Both the position numbers and the translations under genes were made by a program. Positions 1-9,334 of a stretch of 64,000 bases of DNA are shown here, piece after piece. The DNA comes from Conus ventricosus (lineage: Eukaryota; Mollusca; Gastropoda; Neogastropoda; Conidae), in the NCBI GenBank assembly GCA_018398815.1, contig JAFLJL010014858.1:80307-144306 (forward strand). Direction: 5' to 3'. The notes beneath the pieces are model-generated. The model was not told the origin of the DNA, ran no database searches, and saw only the letters and a program-made list of their open reading frames with translations. Numbering within the stretch: the first letter of the stretch is position 1; every line of letters begins with the position of its first letter.

Positions 1-180
1 TGAGTTAACAAATCTAGGCCTTATTATTCTTTTTGGGGCGGGCAGATATATTTGCCAAATTGCCTGTTTTGAAAGCCAGTCTTTCGCATCTGATTCAGAC
101 ACTCTAGCAGCTTTACTTAGTTTTTCAATAGCAGTCTTTCCTTTCCAATAACCTTTAGGAGAATAATATATTTTGTCCAT
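1..180 (-). CDS. Polinton integrase, N-terminal part (copy A)
   Basis: N-terminal 60 residues of the retrovirus-type (rve, DDE) integrase that inserts Polinton DNA into the host genome. The start is the ATG at 178-180, giving MDKIYYSPKGYWKGK followed by a helical stretch ending at the window edge, so the catalytic core is cut off. The same start context is found in copy B near 20238 and in copy D near 55250, where core segments are visible. It is the outermost gene of the block that also holds the small membrane proteins and the polymerase, all on this strand. Family assignment comes from recognising the conserved Polinton integrase N-terminus; confidence is good although the catalytic residues lie outside the window. 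Confidence 0.75.
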   Translation of the reverse strand, partial: MDKIYYSPKGYWKGKTAIEKLSKAARVSESDAKDWLSKQAIWQIYLPAPKRIIRPRFVNS

Positions 181-199
181 ATTTTAAATGCATTTTATT

Positions 200-606
200 T
201 TACACAAGAAAGTGAGCAACAAGATAGACTGAGGTCATGCCAACTGCAATAAAAACTATCTCTGCAGTCTTCTGTTCCTCAGATGGTTCATAAAAGTCAG
301 ACAGTTCTGGAGGCGGTGATGTTAAAAACTTCTTTCCTGTCACTAAGTAATACTCATTCATTGCGTCATTAACGTCTGTAAATGTGTGCTCTGCATGTCC
401 CTGTTCTCTTAACTTTTTATTAATAAAGTCTAAGTGAGCAATCCTCCTTTTCTCATAAGCGTCTCTTGCCTTAGCTAAATCTTCCATTGCCTTGTTATGT
501 CGTTCTCTCTCTTCGTCGGACCGCAATTTACTAAACAATAATTGCTTCCGGAGAAGGCCAATGCATTAACAATAGCTCCTCCCACCATCAGAACCAATCT
601 AGACAT
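200..606 (-). pseudogene. Polinton two-TM protein next to integrase (frameshifted)
   Basis: Conserved protein that commonly sits beside the integrase in invertebrate Polintons; function unknown. The start at 604-606 gives a hydrophobic N-terminus (MSRLVLMVGGAIVNALAFSG), then a highly charged coiled-coil-like middle, then a second hydrophobic helix at the C-terminus (IVFIAVGMTSVYLVAHFLV). The reading frame changes once near 540, so the N-terminal helix and the remaining 112 codons are out of frame; this could be a real mutation or a one-base sequencing error. Two terminal membrane helices with a charged linker suggest a membrane-tethered virion or factory protein; that is inference. Corrupted counterparts lie at about 20255-20682 and 54826-55200. 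Confidence 0.6.
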
Positions 607-610
607 CTTT

Positions 611-866
611 TTATAAATCAATATTTTCTAGATTAATCTTTCTATGAACTAAATTTTCTGGATAATCCCCTGTGTAATAAGAAAGTCTTTTGACGCAATC
701 CCTGCAGTAATTACAACTATAACCTTAACAACGTCCTCAACGTCTAACCTTCCTAGATCCGCCGGCTTCATTTTAAACATGTTTTTTGCTAGCACGCTAT
801 AGCCTATACTAAGCCGCTAATTACAGCAGAATGGTAAATCGTATTGATAATCTTTTTTTCACTCAT
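611..866 (-). pseudogene. Small Polinton membrane protein (frameshifted)
   Basis: Small gene of about 84 codons starting at the ATG 864-866 (MSEKKIINTIYHSAVISGL), with a hydrophobic helix at the N-terminus and a second hydrophobic stretch (VVKVIVVITAGIASKDFLI) in the middle. The frame breaks at about 815 and again near 672. It lies 4 bp from the preceding gene on the same strand, consistent with tightly packed viral genes. The two-helix layout is preserved in copy D at about 54565-54822, which argues for a real gene. Function unknown. Confidence 0.5.
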
Positions 867-955
867 CTTTTATTAACTAAAAAAATAATTAAAATAATCA
901 TAATACGAAAGGCTGTCTATGTGCTTTTTAATCAAATAATCTTTTGTTGTTAAAG

Positions 956-1099
956 CTAAAATAAGGTTGCAACTAGTTTTGGCGAATCTTCTATCTTTCC
1001 CATGTTGGGCGGTTTTATTCCTAACAAACATTTTGCAAGGGTTGAATAAACTATAACTCCAACGATAGGCACTGCATAATTAACCAGCGTTAAACTCAT
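956..1099 (-). CDS. 47-aa single-TM protein
   Basis: Short uninterrupted frame from ATG 1097-1099 to TAG 956-958. It begins MSLTLVNYAVPIVGVIVYST, an N-terminal membrane helix, followed by a short polar tail. It diverges from the + strand gene at 1141 across a 41-bp AT-rich spacer that would have to hold both promoters. A corrupted counterpart is at about 21070-21233 in copy B at the same place in the gene order. It may be a small virion membrane protein; no function is recognised. Confidence 0.45.
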   Translation of the reverse strand: MSLTLVNYAVPIVGVIVYSTLAKCLLGIKPPNMGKIEDSPKLVATLF

Positions 1100-1140
1100 G
1101 GTTTTTAAAAGTATTATATTATTTTTTATTGCTTTTTAAA

Positions 1141-1592
1141 ATGAATTGTGACGAACTATTAAAGTGTGAGGAGCAAGCAGACTACTCAGCAGACAACTGC
1201 CATAAAGAAAGATTATACTCTCTAGCTGCGTGTGGAAAAACCAGACAGTATTTAGGCGTTGAACTAAGTATTGAACAGATTCAACAACTGTCTACTTCAG
1301 ACGTTGAGAAGTACTACGCTAGGTACGAAGCACAGCTAGGGTCGAAAATGGTTAGATCAGTGGGTCAGACAATGATTAGTTTATATGCTAAGTTAGTAAG
1401 TAAGATGGCGCCAGTTGATTCAGAAGAAGATTTAAAATATGACTTATCACAAGATCCGGTTTTAAACAAGACCCTAGAAACTCTGCATGTGACATGTATT
1501 ACAAATTTGGGACTATGTTATGCCCATTCATCATGGGATTAATTACTTTTAATCATATAATTTTGATTATATTAAATTTAATCGCAATAAAA
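1141..1592 (+). CDS. Conserved Polinton accessory protein, cysteine-bearing N-terminus
   Basis: Starts at ATG 1141, directly preceded by TTTTTAAA (an upstream in-frame TTG at 1129 is not a credible start). The protein runs about 130 residues: a Cys-containing N-terminus (MNCDELLKCEEQADYSADNC), then a helical region containing VEKYYARYEAQLGSKM, which I recognise as a recurrent Polinton protein, then a C-terminal part where the frame shifts near 1490 and continues as a hydrophobic segment (LCPFIMGLITFNHI). It is on the opposite strand to the integrase block and is followed almost immediately by the basic protein gene at 1596. The molecular role is unknown. Confidence 0.55.
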
Positions 1593-1595
1593 AAA

Positions 1596-1971
1596 ATGAG
1601 CGATCAGGAGAAGAAGACGCCGCAGGACAATCCGCAGGACAGACCGCAGGAGCAGAATGCGCCACAGGTGAATGTGCCACAAGTGAGTAATGTTACTAAA
1701 ACTAAAAATCCTGGACGTATTGAGGCTGGGCGTAAACTAGCTGAATGGAACAGACTAAGAAAGCAAACCAATCAACAAAACAAAAATTATTAGATAGTAA
1801 TACAACATCGCCACCAGCAACAACATCCCAATTAACAACAACACAATCACAAACAAACGATAAGATGTATTAGCAAAGTTACAAACACCCACAAACCCAG
1901 TAAAAGAAGAAGAACCAGCTTCTGCAAAAAAAGCGCAACCTCCTGATGTAGACCCATTTTCTATGGAATAG
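1596..1971 (+). pseudogene. Small basic Pro/Gln-rich protein (frameshifted)
   Basis: Starts at ATG 1596 (MSDQEKKTPQDNPQD). The first 65 codons give a low-complexity Gln/Pro/Asn region followed by a basic segment (RIEAGRKLAEWNRLRKQTNQ), then a stop at 1791-1793. Further out-of-frame segments continue to a TAG at 1969-1971, ending in an acidic tail (DVDPFSME), so the original protein was probably about 125 residues and has been broken. The basic patch is compatible with DNA binding or core packaging; that is inference only. Its 3' end faces the polymerase 3' end across a repeat-rich spacer, a convergent arrangement kept in copy D. Confidence 0.45.
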
Positions 1972-2253
1972 TTTTTAAGAACTAGATAAGTACAAGTTAA
2001 GAACTAGATAAGTACAAGTTAAGAACTAGATAAGTACAAGTTAAGAACTAGATAAGTACAAGTTAAGTTAGTTATAGAAAGTACTTTTTAAGTTAAGTGC
2101 AAGTGAATTACAAGTAAATTGCAAAAAAAATAAGTTCTTGTTTTAAGTACTAGTTAGGTTTTTAAGTTAAGTTCTTGTTAGGTTCTTACTAGTTAACTTC
2201 TTAAGTTAAGTTCTTGATAGGTTCCTAAGTTAAGTACTAGTTAAGTCAGTCAA
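1972..2253. repeat. AT-rich direct and palindromic repeats between convergent genes
   Basis: The spacer between the 3' ends of the basic protein gene and the polymerase gene. It holds four direct copies of the 22-mer GAACTAGATAAGTACAAGTTAA (about 1979-2068), followed by degenerate runs of TTAAGTT, TTCTTGTTAGG and ACTAGTTAA that are partly self-complementary. The same spacer recurs at about 22170-22480 and 53245-53490. A bidirectional 3'-end region or a replication or recombination element are both possible. Confidence 0.7.
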
Positions 2254-2928
2254 GTTAATCTTTTAAAGTTCTCCAATGCCCTACAGCATATGAAAACTCA
2301 GGACTAACGTAAGTTCTCTTGTTATTGTTAGAGACTAGCGATTTCTTGTTAACAGCAGTTGTGTTTACTTGATGAAGAGTAGAGCGCAGATTAACATTTG
2401 TGTGATGAAATACTTTGCCTTCAAAGAGAGCTTGCTTGTAGTTGTCGTGAGATATATTTTTTTTGACAACTTCTTTACTTATGCCTTTAGCTTTTTTCAT
2501 TACAGAAGTCTGGCTAGCAACGCTATACATCTTTGACCGCAAACCAACATATCTTTTATAACTGTCCCATTAAGTTCATCCTTCATCTTTCCAATCACTT
2601 TCTTGTTCACAGTTGAATGTAAAGGCTGTCTTTTGGATAGTCGCATGTGTCGTACCACCCATCAGCCCCTTTAACCACCTCAGTTTCTAAATCCTTGTAG
2701 AAGTCTTCAGTTGGGACGTCTAGAATAAAGAGTCAGTGTCTGTTTAAAGGACTCTTGCTTCTGGGTATCGCGGTTTAAGTAATCATACAGAAATTCTAAC
2801 ATCAATAACTTTGACAACCCTAATACAGTAAAGCCGATAAACACTGGCTTGTCCAACTTAACAGCCTTTTTCTTCATCATAATACCAACTAGGTTATCGT
2901 TAAATCTTCTAAAGTCTTGATAGTTAGG

Positions 2929-5903
2929 TGTCAGGTTCGCTAAGACCTGAACTAATTACTATAGAATGACAGACAGAATTTACAGCCTAACAGTCGCTTC
3001 CAAACAGATCTAAGACTGCTGAACACAGATTAACACTCACACAACATTTATTGACCGTGACTATGACATGAACATTTTTCCCCGACCATAACAAACGACA
3101 ACCTTCCACCTCTAATCAATCCCTTTCACACCAATAACACATGCCACCACAAAACCCCTCACTCATTTACACTCGATCACACTGCATCCACACCTGACAC
3201 CAGCTCCATCCCCTGCAGCCGGCAGCCCCTAGAAACACTACCTAGGTCATAGGGCACATGACACATATCCTCAACCCAATGTAAATAACAGTGCCAAAGT
3301 CAACCCGCAAAAGGAACTTCAATGAACCCAGACACTACCTAGGCTATGGGGCACATGACACGTATCATCAATACAATGAATACAGCACGGTGCCAACGTC
3401 AACCCCTGAAAGGAACTTCAATGGCCTCCAGCACCTGGAAACACCACATGGGTCATATGGCACATGACACACATCATCAATACAATGAATATCATACAGC
3501 GTCACCGTCAACCCTTGCAAAGAACTTCATAGACTCCAGCAGCATGGAACATACCCCAGGCCAACAACCACGCTGACCAAACTATTAATATTTCATGAGA
3601 AACATTTTACACAGTACACAGGTTTTCACACGACTCACCACCGTCCACGATCCCCAACACTATCACCTGAGTGTCTCGTTCGTGCTGTTCCTCACTACTG
3701 TTCAGTGAGCCCGAAGCACTTGCACGCGCACGTCTGTCCAATCACATCACCAGACACTGGACCCTCACAGTCGGCCCCGCGATGCTCCCTGCACACCAGA
3801 CCACATGGCCACACAAGTCCACTGGTCACACAACACAGCGTCCAGGATCGCCCTCCACCGCAACACTAGTACTCCCCGCGGTTCTCCCGGCGAAGTCCCC
3901 AAGGGTCAAGCCACGTGCTCAGTCCCAGTCCTGTCCGGTCGCCACCAGGTGCGGCGAGTAGTTGCCCCCCAGCTGCCCACAATGGCCAGCATACGCTCAA
4001 GCTGCAGCGACGCAGGGCGGATGACAAGGACAGGGACAAGGGAGGGGGAAGTTGATGGGTCAATTGGACATTCGGTCTGGAGTGGACCAAGGACGAACCG
4101 GGTTACAGCTTGACAGGGTCAAGGGCATCGGAATGGGAGCGGGAATAGGGTCGAAGAGACGCAGGACGAGTCACCACCTGACGGATGACCCGGGTAATCT
4201 GCCTGACCCCGAGAGGACACGTGACCTCGGGACGACAGGTGACAGCAGGTCACTCGATGGAGCCCACAGGAGCTTCCGCAAGGATGTGCAGCAGCCCGAC
4301 ACAGGATCCCGTCGTACACCAGGGGGTCTTGGCAGGTCATCAGAGAAAGAGCACAGATCCTTAGTCTAAATCCCCGTATTTACTCCCGCTTGACTAAACA
4401 CTTAGTCAATAGTCAGATCAGTGCACGAATCCACCCCATACAAATCCAGACCGCTCATAGCATACGAGGCTTAGTCCAGCAACATCATTCACACATGGGC
4501 TCGCACGTACCCAAATCATCACCCACCATGAGCAATAGCCCCACCTGAGAAGTGGAACACAGATACCTCCCATACCATAAACACAACCAAAATACTCAAT
4601 CCAAACCCGTAGCAATTAATAGCAACTACCACCAAAACCCTCCTCATTACATAATCAATCTCTCAATCCTCTCGAGCGCGTGACCAGAATCAACAGAGTT
4701 CAAAGCATAAGGTTTTACCAAGCATTGTCAAAATTTCCACTCGTGAACCCTGCGAGCCTAACCACACCCTGCGGTAACTACCACATTGCAATTCACTCAC
4801 GAAGAGCCCCAACATTCCGCTTACTGCATTTACCCAGTCGACAGCCTTATACATCACTCTCTGCCCACTCACAGTGTCAACAACAATACGTCCGACCCAC
4901 GATGTCAACAATAATGCAGTCATCACAGCGTAACCACACTATAATAATAATTCATAGTTCAAACCCCTATTGCCCTATACCTTCCTGCATAATACATTCA
5001 AGCGCCTGTCCTGAACTGAATGTGAACCCTCCATAATAACTCCACATCCCAGTGAACACCCATATCCCCCTCAGATAACACCTCCACACCACACATACGA
5101 ACCATTCACACCACATGCACGAACCATATATCCCAAAAGTACCGGACGAACAGAAAACGCAAACCACACCTACCACTCAAACAGCAACCAGTCAGACGTA
5201 ACGCCACGCGCCGACAACAGCCACTTCGCAGCGCACCAGACGAGACACACCGCAACCAGGATCTGTCATCCGCTCACGCAGCTGAGGCCCAGTGAGGTTT
5301 ACGTAACAACTATACTCGACTCACTTCATTCTGATACTAAAACAGTACAACTACCGGTATTGCAGGCACCTCTTCCCGCCTAACACAGTAGAACGTGGAT
5401 ACACGGATTTCTTCGCTAGCTAGGCAATACGCCACAAGACACTAGTCCAATCTTCTTGGTGAACAAATCCCCTAAGAAAACCTATCTGGCTCAGACCCGC
5501 ACCTCCTGCAGTCTTGCCAGCCAACCCGAAAAGAACTCACGATGACGCCGATTCGTGCGCAGACGTACTCTAATCCTGCCACCTGTTGAGAAAACTTGAG
5601 TGACCCCCCCTTGACAACGGAACACACACACCCACCCACACGGCCAGTGTCAGAAACCGGCTGACTCGCTTCTCCTGGTCTAAAAATAGACTAAAGGCGT
5701 TGAGTAGGCCCAAACACAAACTAGTTTATCCCTAGCGGTTTAAAAATAACCTTCTATTGAACTACCTCGGTCGCGCTGTAAAAACCCCAAAACTGTCACC
5801 AACACAGACTGACTGCTGATGACAGAGTGCGAACCGATTGCGCGTAGCTCGTGACAGTGTGACCATGGTAACGATGACAGGACAGGAAGGCTCAGATCTG
5901 ACA
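2929..5903. mobile_element. LTR-like insertion in polB (TG...CA ends, 5-bp duplication)
   Basis: A 2975-bp block absent from the matching place in copy D. It is flanked by TTAGG at 2924-2928 and 5904-5908, starts TGTCAG and ends CTGACA, which are the TG...CA ends and 5-bp target duplication typical of LTR retrotransposons. Base composition is far more C-rich than the Polinton. I find no gag or pol coding and no obvious direct repeat of one end at the other, so a long solo LTR or a non-coding LTR-derived element fits best. Strand is undetermined. The same insertion is at 23187-27251. A different 5-bp-duplicating DNA transposon remains possible. Confidence 0.6.
3220..3560 (+). repeat. ~105-bp tandem repeat inside the LTR-like insertion
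   Basis: About three diverged units, each with the order CTAGGTCATAGGGCACATGA-like, CATCAATACAATGAATA, GTCAACCC, GAACTTCAATG. Units begin near 3239, 3338 and 3448. Short frames here are products of the repeat and not genes. Tandem repeats are common in long LTRs. Confidence 0.6.
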
Positions 5904-8709
5904 TTAGGTTTAGAGGCAAACTTAATTGCTTGGTTTTCTTTTGTAACTAATTTCACATCTTTACGCTTGTGTGGATTTTCCATAGTTTTGCCAAAACAGC
6001 TGTTGTTCATCAGTTTAAAGAAGTCTTTTTCTGAAGCATCAGTGGCTTGGGTTCTAAGATCAGTGTTCTTCTTGATGTATGGCCTCATAAAGGGCTCTTG
6101 ATCACATATAATTATTCTGTGAACAGCTGTCAGTTTTAGCCCGTGTCTTAGGTAAAACTGTAGGAGTCTGTAATGACACACATACTTAGTTTTGTGCCTA
6201 AGATTGGGAACAAGTTTAGGCGGTTCTGTGGGCTCATTTTTAATCTTTCTGCGGCTAGGGGGTAATCGTTGTGGAGATCGTGTAGTTCTTTAGGATATTC
6301 TAAGTCTACTTCCAAGATTAGTCCTGCTGGATTATCAGGCGTAAGCTGTGACAAAATACCTAACACAGTATTGACATCATGAGGTCCTTTTATCATTTTA
6401 AAGTTTCTCAGTGGAAGCGGTTGACTCATGGCCCATCCATACAGATTGTTGGCGTCTAAGTACATTAGATAGTTGGATGGCTTAGTGGGATCATAATCAT
6501 CTAAATATTTGTTGTTGGCTTTGCAGTAAGGATGTGAGGCCATGCTAATACCTCCCCTCAGCCCGTCTTCAATCATCTGAAGTGTGGGTAGATCAGATAT
6601 TAAGTCAATCTGAATGTTTGTAGACTTTAAGAATGCATCCCAAGAAAGGCCGGGCGCAGAGATGTAATGTGATGAGTCTAAGCTGTAGTGTTTCATGCAA
6701 GTAGATCTGTAATTCTGAAAGACGTCTGCCAATAAACATACGTCAGCCATTAAATATTGATCATGATAATCTCCCATTGTTTGACAGTGTAATTCTGTCC
6801 AGGCTTTCTGTGCGTATTCATAGTCAGCATCAGTTATGTCCTTTCCTCTAAGCTTAGAAAAGAAAGCACCTTTAGGAGGAAGTGATTCTTCATCAAACCT
6901 TTCCCACGAGTCCATGTATTCATAAGGGTAAACACCTTTACGCACTAAAGATGGATCAAAGTATTGTTTAGTGATTGGAAAATCTTGTAGCGATCCTGCT
7001 AATTTATCCAAACTCCTTATCAGATGTTGGGCAGAGTCATAAAAGGATAAACAGTCAAGAGTAAAAGTCATGTACTTTTCTGAAGATTGTGCAATGCAGG
7101 TAACCCTCTTATATTCAGAAGTCACTGCTTGCATGATGAAATGAGAATCGTAGCCTCGTAAGTTATGAAAGAAGATAGGCAGTTTCCATGTCTTAGGGTC
7201 AACCTTAAGTTAAAGATTGCAATTGTTGTGCGCAGCCCCTCTGAACTTTCCAGTAATGTGATCGTGGTCTCTTACTGTCGCGTCTTTACTGTTAGGTGTT
7301 AGCTCTAAGCTGCAAATCCAACAGTGTGTAGATGAGTCATAGCGTTCTTGATCTTCAGGAGTCATAACAATGTCTGAAAGATTTAGTTGGTTGGATAACT
7401 GATTGCGAAGTTGTTTCATCTGCTCTAAAAATCTACTAGCTGCGTTGGGTCCTCTGTAAATCTCTGGTGTCGTGTGTTGGCCGTCTGACCTAACAACAAT
7501 AAACGCATAAGAACAGATCTGATGGTGGGTTAATAAGGTTGTTTTTTGTTCTTGCTGTTGTGGGCCATAGTACTGCGGTAAGATGATTCAAAGTCAGCAT
7601 AAACCATGTATGGACTCATCTGCATTTTGTGTAAATTCTTAAAACTAACTTAGACCCTGGTTTAGGTGTGAGGAGTTCGGTTTCACAGTCTACAAAACTT
7701 TTACAACGTTTCTTATGCTTGGCAGCTTCTTCTATAGTAGAAATTCTGAGCAAACACCTTCTACAAATATCTTTCTTAGCATGATTCTTTGATGTAAAAC
7801 CCATAAGTCTGCTTATTGTTCTGATTAATACATAATGACTCTTTGTACTATCCTTAAACAAGATCAAGTCTACATGTTTGTTAAGTGGCTCGCCTAAAGT
7901 GGGAGCGTTGGGAGAAATCCTTAGAGGCACTAGATTGGCTTTTACAGACCAATCGTATACGTTTACAGTGATTGGTTTGTTTTGCTCTTCAAACTGAGAT
8001 ATACTGTTTATACTTACTGGAAAGGTTATGTTATCAAAGTTCAGTTCTTGCTTATATTGTTCATAATTAGATACTCTTTCTGCGTTCTTGATAACAGGGT
8101 GTAAATGCGCTAAAACACACCACATAAAACACATGTTGTCGGGATTTTTTATGTTTAAGACTGCTCGTTTAAAACTAACTCTTTGGGGAGAGGAAGGTGA
8201 GAATTGCCTACTATAGGATAGAACTTGTTTGTCTTAATTTGATTTCAAGGACTGTTCCTTCAGACCACCCAGAACCGCGCAATTTTGCTTCTTCACTTGC
8301 ATGGTTAAACTGTGTAAACATGTAATCAGCCCAGTCAGAGTTAAAGTCGTGATAGCTGATTACTTCTTTCTGCCTTGTTGAAACCCAGACTGGCATGTTA
8401 GTATCATCAGGCGTTATATAATCAATCAGAACTGCCAACAGCACTTTTACTGGCGGTTCCATCTGAAAAGACTCTGGAATTTTAGAGATAGCATGTGCTA
8501 CGCTTTCATGAACATTTGTGGGGTTAATGATGTTCATGTCTACTTCGCTAAACATATTGATTAATTGTTTGTCACTACCTTTCACCAGTGCGCTGGCTGG
8601 CAGTTTTTCAAACTCAGACGCGTTTGTGAGGCTCATTTTTTAACTCAAAATATTACGTAAATTAAAAAATAAATGTATATAAAAGTAAGTAAAAACCCGC
8701 TTTTTATTC

Positions 8710-8969
8710 TTAACCTAAGCGTTGCAACACTTCAAGACACGTTAACCTTACAATAACACCCCGCCAATATCCTAGCTTTTTCTGAATCACTACAATCAAT
8801 GTTCACCACTTTGATTGCTTCTTTAAATAGTTCACTGTGATCTTTTATTATATTGTTTTACATCATTCTCAAAGCCAAATTCACTAAAATCAATGTTTAA
8901 CAATTTCATTGTTTCGTCAAATAGTTCATTACAATTCTTTAAATCAGATTCATTGAGTTCGGCAGCCAT
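8710..8969 (-). pseudogene. 86-aa protein with internal duplication (frameshifted)
   Basis: Too short and broken for routine calling, but conserved at the same place in copy D (49524-49785). ATG 8967-8969 follows TTTAAA. The first half reads MAAELNESDLKNCNELFDE; the second half, one frame over from about 8850, contains KDHSELFKEAIKVVNIDCSD. The two halves resemble each other (ELF-E-K--NID-S), indicating an internal duplication of a short acidic helical unit. It sits between the polymerase and the 109-aa protein, same strand. Function unknown. Confidence 0.5.
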
Positions 8970-9004
8970 TTTAAATCTAAAATAAATAAAAAATAATTGT
9001 AAAT

Positions 9005-9334
9005 TCAACTGTTATTCATAGTCTTTTCTAATCGTAAAACCTGATCTTCATTAAAGTGAATAGCTACTCCTTCAGGGGCGGTAGAAACAGTCAGATTAAC
9101 ATCTTCAGGAGCCATATTATCAACTAATATGGCAAACAACTTTATAATTGGTTGAGGCCAAGAATCTGGTATTTTGCTCATTACCTGTTTCACGCTTTCT
9201 CGCATGTCTATTCGATTAAAAAGATCTGTAATTAATTCTTCAAACCTGTCCTTTAACTGATCTATATTGGCCTCCCTCTCCCAATCCAACTCGTAAAGTA
9301 TATTAATAAGCTCTGTAGCTAGTTCGGGCTTCAT
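9005..9334 (-). CDS. 109-aa paralogue of the polymerase N-terminal domain
   Basis: Intact frame from ATG 9332-9334 (preceded by GTTTAAAA) to the stop at 9005-9007. A frame extension to 9346 uses no ATG and is not chosen. The central part, RESVKQVMSKIPDSW followed by KLFAILVDNMAPEDVNLTV and then HFNEDQ, parallels the polymerase N-terminus around 8380-8540 (HESVAHAISKIPESF, KVLLAVLIDYITPDDTNM, YHDFNSD). It is therefore probably a stand-alone copy of that domain. Terminal-protein function, polymerase partner or regulator are all open. Copy D has the same gene at 49157-49485. Confidence 0.6.
   Translation of the reverse strand: MKPELATELINILYELDWEREANIDQLKDRFEELITDLFNRIDMRESVKQVMSKIPDSWPQPIIKLFAILVDNMAPEDVNLTVSTAPEGVAIHFNEDQVLRLEKTMNNS

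Larger units (their letters stand above)
2255..8636 (-). pseudogene. polB: Polinton protein-primed DNA polymerase B (copy A), split by an insertion
   Basis: Family B DNA polymerase that replicates the element from protein-primed ends. Start is ATG 8634-8636 and stop 2255; without the insertion at 2929-5903 the gene is about 1130 codons. Visible in order: an N-terminal region shared with the 109-aa neighbour; Exo I motif YADFES near 7590; a zinc/endonuclease-VII-like module (CWIC ... DHDHITGKFRG ... NNC) at about 7212-7330; Exo II HNLRGYDSHF near 7150; Exo III YLMADVCLLADVF near 6740; Pol A YLDANNLYGWAM near 6450; Pol B KLMNNSCFGKTMEN near 6000; Pol C DTDSLF near 2735; and a Lys-rich thumb end. 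Breaks: frameshifts near 8215, 7585 and 6215, an in-frame TAA at 7210-7212, and the insertion between Pol B and Pol C. Not functional as read. Confidence 0.9.

Noticed and set aside
1975..2070. Four 22-bp direct repeats as a possible CRISPR array
   Set aside because: The copies are directly adjacent with no spacers, in a eukaryotic transposon; it is a tandem repeat.
3346..5176. Several 65-118-codon frames in the C-rich insertion
   Set aside because: They overlap on both strands, follow the 105-bp tandem repeat and compositional bias, and show no domain; identical frames in copy B only reflect the duplicated sequence.
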